Positions 56,703-64,000 of a stretch of 64,000 nucleotides of DNA are shown one piece after another. This DNA is from Sphingobium limneticum. GTDB taxonomy: Bacteria > Pseudomonadota > Alphaproteobacteria > Sphingomonadales > Sphingomonadaceae. Location: NCBI RefSeq assembly GCF_008710155.1, contig NZ_VYPZ01000001.1:310001-374000 (forward strand), in the 5' to 3' direction. The translations under genes were made by a program, and so were the position numbers. The notes under the pieces were generated by a model that had not been told where the DNA came from, made no database searches, and saw nothing but the letters and a program-made list of their open reading frames with translations. The stretch's first letter is position 1. Every line of letters begins with the position of its first letter.

Positions 56703-57913
56703 TCCGCGCCTGGCAAAGGCAGGATGGGCGCAAGGGCATCCGCAATGTCGTGGCGGTCGCCTATCTGGTCGAATGCGCGCATCATGTCGCGCGGCGGATC
56801 GTGGACAAGGCGGACGATCCCGACGTCCAGCTGATCGGCTTTCCTGGCTGCTATCCCAATGCCTATGCCGCCAAGGTGATGGAGGCGATCGTCACCCATC
56901 CCAATGTCGGCGGACTGGTGATCGTGTCGCTGGGTTGCGAAAGTTTCAATCGCGAGCGGTTGCTGGCGGTGGCGCGGGCCAGTGGACGCCCCGCCGAATT
57001 GCTGGTGATTCAGGAGACGGGCGGAACGGCGGCGACGATCGCGGCGGGCGTCGAAGCCGTCGGGCGCGTGCGCGCCGCCATTGCCGGCGTGCCGCGTGTC
57101 GCCATGGGCGTCGAGGAGTTGGTCGTCGGCACCATCTGCGGCGGGTCGGACGGGACCAGCGGCATCACCGCCAATCCGGCTGTGGGCCGAGCCTTCGACC
57201 GATTGGTTGCAGACGGCGCTGCCTGCATCTTTGAGGAAACCGGCGAACTGGTGGGATGCGAAACGATCATGGCCGACCGCGCCCGCACGCCCGCACTGGC
57301 GGTCGCGATCGAGCAATGCGTACAGAAAGCCGAACGCTATTACACCATCATGGGCTTTGGCAGCTTCGCGCCGGGCAATGCGGAAGGCGGCCTGACGACG
57401 CAGGAGGAAAAGTCGATGGGGGCCTATTCCAAGTCCGGCTCTTCCACCATCGACGGCATATTGAAGCCGGGCGATGTGCCACCGACCGGCGGCCTCTATC
57501 TGCTGGACGTCGTGCCCGATGGCGAGCCGCGCTTCGGCTTTCCGAACATCTCCGACAATGCCGAGATCGTGGAACTGATCGCGTGCGGCGCGCATCTGAC
57601 GCTCTTCACCACCGGGCGCGGATCGGTGGTGGGGTCGGCGATTTCGCCGGTCATCAAGATCTGCGCCAATCCCGACACCGGCCGCCGTCTGGCCGCCGAC
57701 ATGGACGTCAATGCCGGGCGCATCCTGGAAGGGGAGGCGACGCTGGAACAGGTCGGTACGGAGATATACGACAAGGTGCTCGCCGTCGCGGCGGGTGAAC
57801 GCAGCATCTCAGAATCCCTTGGCCATCAGGAGTTTATTTTGACTTACAAGGCTTTCGATCCCATCGGTCCCGACTGCTTGCCCACCAAGACCGCGATGGG
57901 GGCGCGCGCATGA
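56699..57913 (+). CDS. UxaA-family dehydratase, large (C-terminal) part
   Basis: 404-residue altronate/galactarate dehydratase-family catalytic part lacking its own SAF domain, which is carried by the preceding fusion gene. Typical segments are GFPGCYPNAYA, VIVSLGCESFN, EETGELVGCE and the Fe-binding Cys context around GSAISPVIKICANP. Split UxaA proteins of this kind serve as the L-fuconate dehydratase in the fucose pathway of Campylobacter jejuni. The same reaction (L-fuconate to 2-keto-3-deoxy-L-fuconate) is likely here, given FucP, a fucose-type SDR and a DUF718 mutarotase in the same operon. Altronate cannot be excluded. The ATG overlaps the fusion gene's stop. Confidence 0.9.
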   Translation: MIRAWQRQDGRKGIRNVVAVAYLVECAHHVARRIVDKADDPDVQLIGFPGCYPNAYAAKVMEAIVTHPNVGGLVIVSLGCESFNRERLLAVARASGRPAELLVIQETGGTAATIAAGVEAVGRVRAAIAGVPRVAMGVEELVVGTICGGSDGTSGITANPAVGRAFDRLVADGAACIFEETGELVGCETIMADRARTPALAVAIEQCVQKAERYYTIMGFGSFAPGNAEGGLTTQEEKSMGAYSKSGSSTIDGILKPGDVPPTGGLYLLDVVPDGEPRFGFPNISDNAEIVELIACGAHLTLFTTGRGSVVGSAISPVIKICANPDTGRRLAADMDVNAGRILEGEATLEQVGTEIYDKVLAVAAGERSISESLGHQEFILTYKAFDPIGPDCLPTKTAMGARA

Positions 57914-58641
57914 GCGGGCGTCTGGAGGGCAAGGTCGCGCTGATCACCGCTGCGGCGCGGGGCATCGGTCGGGCCACGGCACAGCGTTTCGTGACAGAAG
58001 GCGCCCGCGTGATCGCGACCGACCGGGATGTCGATGCGCTCGAAGGGCTGGAGGGCTGCGAACTGCGCGCGCTTGATGCGACCGATGGTGCGGCGGTACG
58101 GGCGCTGGCGACTGAGGTCGGCCCTATCGATATCCTCGCCAACATTGCGGGCGTGGTCCATGCGGGCAACATCCTGGAATGCAGCCAGGAAGATTGGGAT
58201 TTCGCCCTCTCGCTCAACATGACCGCCATGTATCACACGATCCGTGCCTTCCTGCCCGGCATGGTGGAAAAGGGCGCAGGCGCGATCGTCAACATGTCCT
58301 CCATCGCCAGTTCGGTGAAGGGCATCCCCAACCGCTTTGCCTATGGCGCGAGCAAGGCGGGCGTCATCGGCCTGACCAAGGCAGTCGCCGCCGATTTCGT
58401 GGGGCAGGGGGTCCGTTGCAACTGCATCTGCCCCGGCACGATCGACACGCCCTCGCTGCAACAGCGGTTGCATGACACCGGCGATTATGAGGCTGCACAG
58501 GCCGCCTTCATCGCGCGCCAGCCCATGGGTCGTCTGGGTCGCGCCGAGGAAATCGCGAATCTCGTCCTCTATCTTGCCAGCGACGAAGCCGCCTTCACCA
58601 CCGGCGCGGTGCATGTGATCGACGGCGGCTGGATCAACTGA
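57910..58641 (+). CDS. 2-keto-3-deoxy-L-fuconate dehydrogenase-like SDR
   Basis: 243-residue short-chain dehydrogenase. The coenzyme motif TAAARGIGRA is at residue 13, and Ser-Tyr-Lys lie in NMSSIASSVKGIPNRFAYGASKAG. The KGIPNRFAYGASKAGVIGLTK run is typical of the 2-keto-3-deoxy-L-fuconate 4-dehydrogenase/BDH2 group. It would oxidise the fuconate dehydratase product to 2,4-diketo-3-deoxy-L-fuconate, which is then cleaved by a hydrolase that I do not see in this window. It overlaps the dehydratase and mutarotase genes. Confidence 0.9.
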   Translation: MSGRLEGKVALITAAARGIGRATAQRFVTEGARVIATDRDVDALEGLEGCELRALDATDGAAVRALATEVGPIDILANIAGVVHAGNILECSQEDWDFALSLNMTAMYHTIRAFLPGMVEKGAGAIVNMSSIASSVKGIPNRFAYGASKAGVIGLTKAVAADFVGQGVRCNCICPGTIDTPSLQQRLHDTGDYEAAQAAFIARQPMGRLGRAEEIANLVLYLASDEAAFTTGAVHVIDGGWIN

Positions 58642-58985
58642 TGCGGCATGTCCTGCTGATCGACCTGACCGACGAGGCGGAAGCCATCGCCCAATATGAG
58701 GCATGGCATGCCGCCGGTGCGCTGCCCCCGGCGATCGGCGCCAGCATCCGTGCCGCCGACATCGGCGCGATGGACATCTATCGCAGCGGCAACCGGCTCG
58801 TCATGCTGATGGAAACCGGCCCCGGTTTCGATCCGGCGGCCAAGGCTGCCGCCGATGCCGCCGACCCCGCGGTGCAGGCCTGGGAAGCGCAGATGGACAG
58901 CGTTCAGCGCCCGCTGCCCTGGGCCGCGCCCGATGCCAAATGGACGCTTGCCACCCGCATCTTCTCCCTCGACGAACAGCCCTGA
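58641..58985 (+). CDS. L-fucose/L-rhamnose mutarotase (DUF718)
   Basis: 114-residue protein of the L-rhamnose mutarotase family (RhaM/DUF718), which interconverts sugar anomers. The motifs MRHVLLIDLTDEAEAIAQYEAWHA at the start and FSLDEQP at the end are typical; a His in the HVLLIDL strand would face the pocket. A homologue serves as the L-fucose mutarotase in the Campylobacter fucose cluster. Here it presumably supplies the anomer used by the reductase domain. Its ATG shares one base with the SDR stop (TGATG). Confidence 0.86.
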   Translation: MRHVLLIDLTDEAEAIAQYEAWHAAGALPPAIGASIRAADIGAMDIYRSGNRLVMLMETGPGFDPAAKAAADAADPAVQAWEAQMDSVQRPLPWAAPDAKWTLATRIFSLDEQP

Positions 58986-58996
58986 AAGGCCCCATC

Positions 58997-60607
58997 ATGA
59001 CCCTTCCCCGGCTCTTGCTCGCCGCAGCCCTCCTGTCGTCCGCTACACCTGTCTTCGCGCAGGGCGACACCCCGCATATCGAGACGCGCAACGGCAAGCA
59101 TGCGTTGATCGTCGATGGCGCGCCTTTCCTGATGCTGGGCGGGCAGATCAACAATAGCAGCAATTACGCCACGCCGCTGACGAAGGTCTGGCCGGTGCTG
59201 GACCGGATCGGCGCCAACACGGTCGAAGCACCGATCGCCTGGGAGCAGTTGGAGCCGAAGGAAGGGCAGTTCGACTATAGCTTCGTCCAGACCCTGCTCG
59301 ACGAAGCGCGCCGGCATGACAAGCGCATCGTCCTGCTCTGGTTCGGCGCGTGGAAGAATACGGGCCTGGCCTACACCCCCGACTGGGTGAAGCTCGACAA
59401 TCGCCGTTTCCCCCGCATGAAGACGAAGGACGGCAAGGATCATGGCGTCCTGTCGCCCCATGGCGCCGCGACGCTGGAGGCGGACAAGCGCGCCTTCCTC
59501 AAGCTGATGGCCTATATTCGCGACCATGACGCGCAGAACACGGTCATCATGGTTCAACCGGAAAATGAGGTCGGCAGCTACAAGAACCCACGCGATTACA
59601 GCGCCGCCGCGCAGAAGCTGTTCGACGGACCGGTTCCTGTAGCGCTGACCAAAGGGCTGAAGAAACAGGCCGGCAGCTGGGCCAGCGTCTTCGGCGATCA
59701 GGCCGACCGCACATTCAATACTTGGTACACGGCGCGCTATATCGAAGAACTGGCCAAGGCCGGCAAGGCGATCAAGCCGCTGCCCATGTATGTCAACGCT
59801 TCGCTCGGTGATCCCTTTGCCAAGCCCGATCCGATGGCCTTGTCGAGCGGTGGACCGCAGGGCGACGTGATCGATATATGGAAGGCGGCGGCGCCCTCGC
59901 TCGATCTGGCTGCGCCCGATATCTACGACCGGGCGAGCCGCAACGTTTTCAAACATCTCGACCTCTATACCCGGCCGGACAATGCGTTGATGGTGCCGGA
60001 AATCGGCAATGCGGCCGAATATGCGCGCTATTTCTGGGCAGCCTTGGGACGCGGCGCGATCGGCTTCGCGCCGTTCGGCATGGATGCCACCGGCTATTAT
60101 AATTATCCGCTGGGCGCCAAGAGCTTCGACGACAAGACTTTGGACGCCTTCGCCGCCAAATATCGCGTCGTGGCATCCGCGCCCTGGGCGAAGATTGCCT
60201 TCGACCATCCGGTCTGGGGCACGGCCAAGCCGGACGATGGCGCACCCATCAGCACGACCATGGGCGACTGGACCATTACCGCCAGCTTCGGCCAGTGGCA
60301 GTTCGGCCAGCGCGAATGGTTCCCCAAGGCGGACCTGCCTGCATGGGCGACCGAACCGACCGGCGGCGTGGTGGTGGCGCAGCTATCGGCCAACGAGTTT
60401 CTGTTTGCCGGCGATCATGTCCGCGTCGCCTTCGATGCTAAAGAAGGCAGTGGGCCGGGCGGCATGGTCGTCAAGGTCGAGGAAGGCCATTTCGATAAGG
60501 GCGCCTGGGTGATGGATCGCATCTGGAATGGCGACCAGACCGATTATGGCCTGAACCTGATCGACCAGCCGGTCTGGATCAAGGTGACGATGGGCCGGTA
60601 CAAGTGA
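58997..60607 (+). CDS. GH35-type beta-galactosidase, exported
   Basis: 536-residue protein with a signal peptide ending PVFAQ, a TIM barrel and a C-terminal beta region of about 130 residues (DUF5597-like). Acid/base Glu191 lies in MVQPENEVGSY and nucleophile Glu335 in LMVPEIGNAAE, as in clan GH-A. The QINNSSNY and GANTVEAPIAWEQLEP segments are typical of GH35-type proteins. It would remove beta-linked galactose from xyloglucan or similar side chains after defucosylation. It starts at ATG 58997, 12 bases after the mutarotase; last gene of the operon. Confidence 0.9.
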   Translation: MTLPRLLLAAALLSSATPVFAQGDTPHIETRNGKHALIVDGAPFLMLGGQINNSSNYATPLTKVWPVLDRIGANTVEAPIAWEQLEPKEGQFDYSFVQTLLDEARRHDKRIVLLWFGAWKNTGLAYTPDWVKLDNRRFPRMKTKDGKDHGVLSPHGAATLEADKRAFLKLMAYIRDHDAQNTVIMVQPENEVGSYKNPRDYSAAAQKLFDGPVPVALTKGLKKQAGSWASVFGDQADRTFNTWYTARYIEELAKAGKAIKPLPMYVNASLGDPFAKPDPMALSSGGPQGDVIDIWKAAAPSLDLAAPDIYDRASRNVFKHLDLYTRPDNALMVPEIGNAAEYARYFWAALGRGAIGFAPFGMDATGYYNYPLGAKSFDDKTLDAFAAKYRVVASAPWAKIAFDHPVWGTAKPDDGAPISTTMGDWTITASFGQWQFGQREWFPKADLPAWATEPTGGVVVAQLSANEFLFAGDHVRVAFDAKEGSGPGGMVVKVEEGHFDKGAWVMDRIWNGDQTDYGLNLIDQPVWIKVTMGRYK

Positions 60608-60679
60608 AGCGCGTCACGCCTATTTTGAGGAACGCGAAGGTGAGCGGTTCACTCAAGTCGCAACGAAGCTGAATTATAT

Positions 60680-60751
60680 GCCGTTCCCCGGCGCAGGCCG
60701 GGGTCCAGTTTCATGCTCCGAACTGGACCCCGGCCTGCGCCGGGGAACGGC
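60680..60751. repeat. Perfect 31-bp palindromic repeat (REP-like)
   Basis: Two perfectly complementary 31-base arms (60680-60710 and 60721-60751; outer ends GCCGTTCCCCGG and CCGGGGAACGGC) are separated by ten bases. It lies in the 269-base gap between the convergent GH35 and lactonase genes; nothing else in that gap looks functional. Such GC-rich palindromes are common sphingomonad intergenic repeats and may also stop transcription from both sides. Confidence 0.83.
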
Positions 60752-60876
60752 AAGATGAAGGCTTGTCGGTATAAGATGAATTGCCCTTGGCCCATGCCGC
60801 CACGGGTGTAGCGTGCCGGTCATGAGCCGTCATTCCGCTCAAGCCATTCGTTTCGATGGAGCGGAGCCATACTGCG

Positions 60877-61865
60877 CTAAACCCGCAGCGATACCCTTGC
60901 CAGCCTATCCGACGCCGTCAGGAACAGGCTGGCGCCGTCCTTGCCGAAACAGATGTTGGCGACCGCCTTGCCGGTGCCGATCAGGCCCAGCGCATCGCCT
61001 TCCGGCGTGAAGATATGGACTCCACCCGGTCCGGTCGCGAAGACATGGCCACTTCGCGCCACCTTGATCCCATCGGGCAGGCCCGGCTGGCCTTGCGCCA
61101 GTGCCGCGCTGAAATCATGGAACAGGCGTTGCCCGGTCGGTCGTCCATCCGCACCGATGGCATAGGCGCGCACTTCCGGCTGCTTTTCGTCCGACAGCGC
61201 CAGATAGAGCGTCCGCCCGTCCGGTGCGATCGCCACGCCATTGGGACGGCGATGCGTGTCATCGATCAACGTCACCTTGCCATCGGGGGAGAGCATATAG
61301 AGGCCGTTATGCGGCAATTCGCGCAGGGCGGACTTATCCCCATCCGTAAAACCATAAGGCGGATCGGTAAAATAGATGATGCCCGACGGCGCGATGCACA
61401 GGTCGTTGGGGCTGTTGAAGCGCTTGCCATCGAACCGGTCGGCCAGGATCGTTCGCTTGCGGGTCCGAAGGTCGATATGCACGATCGCGCGTGTCCCGCT
61501 GTCCGCGGCGATCAGCGCGCCTTTCTTGTCGATGGTCAGGCCGTTCAGCCCGGCTTCGCGCACCCCCACTGGGATCACGCCCTGAAAACCGGCCGGCGAG
61601 AGGAAGGGCTTTGCGCCTTCGCCCTGCCGCCAGCGATAGACGATGTTCGCGGGCGGATCGCTGAACAGCAGATAATCGCCCTGCGGCACCCACACCGGCC
61701 CTTCGGCCCATCGGAAACCCTCGGCCAGAAATTCGACCGTTGCCGATGGTGGAAGGATGGCGTCCAGCTTGGGGCTGAGCCGCTTCACGAAGCCGGCCGG
61801 GGCAGGGGCCGCCATCGCCGCGACCGGCAGGCTAGCCAGACCCGCAAGCAATGTCCGTCGTGCGA

Positions 61866-61869
<4 letters not shown>
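60877..61869 (-). CDS. SMP-30/gluconolactonase-family lactonase, exported
   Basis: 330-residue six-bladed beta-propeller lactonase. The ATG at 61869 gives a Tat-like leader (MIARRTLLAGLASLPVAAMAAP); upstream in-frame residues lie in the neighbour and are not part of it. Metal-binding Glu in EGFRWAEGPVWVPQG and Asn/Asp ligands in RFNSPNDLCIAPSG and RRPNGVAIAPDG mark the family. It overlaps the oxidoreductase gene by four bases. It probably opens the lactone produced by that enzyme in the periplasm. It could in principle be the fuconolactonase, but its export argues against that. Confidence 0.9.
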
Positions 61870-62969
<1,100 letters not shown>

Positions 62970-62997
62970 GCCATCCCTCCCAATAACGAACGGTGGT

Positions 62998-63294
62998 TCA
63001 ATCGGCGATACGGATCAGGGCCGGACGCAGCCAGCCCAGATTGCGGGCAGCGATCGCCGCCTGGGTGCGGTTGCGGACATTGAGCTTGCGCATCAGCGCG
63101 GTCATATGGACCTTCACTGTGGCCTCCGCCATGCCCAGCTCATAGGCGATCTGCTTGTTCAGCAATCCCGAATGAACGCAGCACAGAACCTTCATCTGAG
63201 TCGGGGTCAGGCGAGGCGGTTCGGCGCCCCTATGGTCGATACGTCCAAATTCCTGCTGATCGAGACTATCGTGCAAATTCATCGCGAAGTGCAT
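62998..63294 (-). CDS. Stand-alone LuxR-type HTH regulator
   Basis: About 98 residues from ATG 63294, chosen because GAGAGGA lies just upstream. The C-terminal half (about 35-95) is a GerE/LuxR DNA-binding domain: LTPTQMKVLCCVHSGLLNKQIAY, then MAEATVKVHMTALMRKLNVRNRTQA. No receiver or sensor domain precedes it, only about 30 unremarkable residues. It resembles the output half of a NarL-type response regulator. It lies between the oxidoreductase (same strand) and the divergent gntP, and could act as a constitutive or partner-controlled regulator of either. Confidence 0.85.
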   Translation of the reverse strand: MHFAMNLHDSLDQQEFGRIDHRGAEPPRLTPTQMKVLCCVHSGLLNKQIAYELGMAEATVKVHMTALMRKLNVRNRTQAAIAARNLGWLRPALIRIAD

Positions 63295-63603
63295 CCGTCC
63301 TCTCCCTGTTCGGTCCGCCATAGGGTGCGCCAGCTTTTTGGCCTGCTGGCTGCATCGGACTCGGTAACGCTAACAATAGTGGAATCAGTCAGACAGCTTC
63401 AAGTAAAAAATGCGATGGCTTCACGAAATATCTAGGCTGATGCTAAATATCCTCTATAATCTGTCTAACAGATTTTAAGCCGCCAGGAGCGGAATCGCTG
63501 TATTTCAGCGAAAGATGAAGGGGGAGAGGATGGCGCTATCAATCCGTCGTTCGGCGATGTTCGCCGATTTGGGTGTCTCCGCTGGTCGCAGGGGACAGGC
63601 GCG
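63295..63603. promoter_or_regulatory. Intergenic region with LacI-operator-like sites upstream of gntP
   Basis: A 309-base gap between the luxR-type gene and gntP. It holds CGGTAACGCTAACA (63362-63375; 12 of 14 matches to the operator at 7347-7360) and GGATGGCGCTATCA (63528-63541; 11 of 14 against TGGTAGCGCTATCA), an A/T-rich stretch near 63395-63470 suited to promoters, and one small open frame described separately. It may link the permease to the xylan LacI regulon. The rest shows no gene. Confidence 0.5.
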
Positions 63604-63607
63604 ATGA
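63530..63607 (+). CDS. Possible 25-codon leader ORF before gntP
   Basis: ATG at 63530, preceded by GGGGAGAGG, opens 25 codons (MALSIRRSAMFADLGV then SAGRRGQAR) ending in a TGA that overlaps the gntP ATG by four bases. gntP itself has only a weak ribosome-binding site, so translation of this leader could couple into it. The start codon lies within an operator-like site. It could be chance; nothing about the peptide is recognisable. Confidence 0.3.
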   Translation: MALSIRRSAMFADLGVSAGRRGQAR

Positions 63608-64000
63608 GTCCGGCGGACTATCGGCTCGTCCTGGCCGCCATCGTGGGCATCGCTTTATCCATCGTCCTTATCATCCGGGGGCGTCTCCACCCCTTTGTCG
63701 GCCTGCTCTGCGGCGCCTTCACGGTCGGGTTGCTCGCGGGCCTGCCGATGGAGGAAACGGCCAAGGCGGTCGAAAAGGGCGCAGGCGCCATTTTGGGCGG
63801 GACCGGGCTTGTCGTCGCGCTGGGCCTTGGCCTAGGCGCGATGCTGCAATTGTCGGACGGTGCCGGTGGTCTGGCGCGCGCCGCACTGCGACTGTCGGGC
63901 GTACGCGGCGCGCCTTGGGCCAGCCTTTTCACCGCGATCGTCATCGGCCTGCCGCTCTTCTTCGAAACGGGCCTCGTTCTGCTGCTGCCCATTGTCGCCT
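63604..64000 (+). CDS. Gluconate permease (GntP family), N-terminal part
   Basis: First 132 residues of a gluconate:proton symporter that runs off the right edge. It begins MSPADYRLVLAAIVGIALSIVLIIRGRLHPFVGLLCGAF, with several hydrophobic helices and the conserved GLPLFFETGLVLLLPI segment of the GntP family. It would import gluconate or other aldonates. Together with the exported oxidoreductase and lactonase divergently encoded to the left, it may complete a periplasmic oxidation route. Start ATG 63604 overlaps the stop of a small leader frame; a TTG or GTG further in is less likely. Confidence 0.9.
   Translation, partial: MSPADYRLVLAAIVGIALSIVLIIRGRLHPFVGLLCGAFTVGLLAGLPMEETAKAVEKGAGAILGGTGLVVALGLGLGAMLQLSDGAGGLARAALRLSGVRGAPWASLFTAIVIGLPLFFETGLVLLLPIVA

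Overview
The window looks like a chromosomal segment from a sphingomonad (Sphingomonadaceae: Sphingobium, Sphingomonas or Novosphingobium type alphaproteobacterium). The DNA is GC-rich. Many genes overlap by four bases (ATGA). Three large TonB-dependent receptors sit beside glycoside hydrolases, MFS sugar transporters and LacI/IclR regulators, and several exported enzymes carry twin-arginine-like leaders. The D-xylose (Weimberg) and ManD proteins resemble those of Caulobacter and Novosphingobium. I saw no rRNA, tRNA, CRISPR array, phage or insertion sequence. The first and last genes run off the window.

Layout. (A) 1-1303: end of a Weimberg xylose operon (xylB-like SDR, partial; xylX). (B) 1469-3888: a small membrane protein, an EF-hand protein and purB. 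(C) 3960-22212: a glucuronoxylan locus with a LacI repressor, GH67 alpha-glucuronidase, two tandem GH3 enzymes, ManD, a hexuronate MFS transporter, UxaC, UxuB, a TonB receptor and an SGNH esterase. Glucuronate released by GH67 would pass through UxaC, UxuB and ManD to 2-keto-3-deoxygluconate, while xylose feeds the Weimberg branch. A shared 14-bp operator (TGGTA[A/G]CGCTATCA) lies before xylX, lacI, the aguA/GH3 pair and the TonB receptor, and in weaker form before gntP. (D) 22196-26388: putR/putA proline catabolism. (E) 26404-33387: a YciI protein, then a valine-degradation cluster (mmsB, enoyl-CoA hydratase, HIBYL-CoA hydrolase, acyl-CoA dehydrogenase, mmsA) with a divergent LysR gene.

(F) 33391-40674: a second sugar locus, GH3 plus TonB receptor facing MFS plus LacI, with two TGACAACGATGTC operators between them. 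(G) 40706-42107: yaaA and dedA, housekeeping. (H) 42264-60607: a divergent locus for fucosylated xyloglucan or a similar glycan. The leftward operon is iclR, an alpha/beta esterase, two SGNH hydrolases, GH29 fucosidase, GH31 (alpha-xylosidase-like) and GH1. The rightward operon is a TonB receptor, FucP, an aldo-keto reductase fused to a UxaA N-terminal domain, UxaA C-terminal part, SDR, mutarotase and GH35. Together they remove fucose, galactose, xylose, glucose and acetyl groups and oxidise L-fucose by a non-phosphorylative route. (I) 60877-64000: an exported lactonase and a GFOR-like oxidoreductase, a small LuxR-type HTH protein and the start of a gluconate permease, probably a periplasmic sugar-oxidation and uptake module.

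The least ordinary points are the reductase-dehydratase fusion in the fucose pathway, the repeated LacI operator with its conserved promoter layout, the paired operators in locus F, and the periplasmic oxidation module beside gntP.
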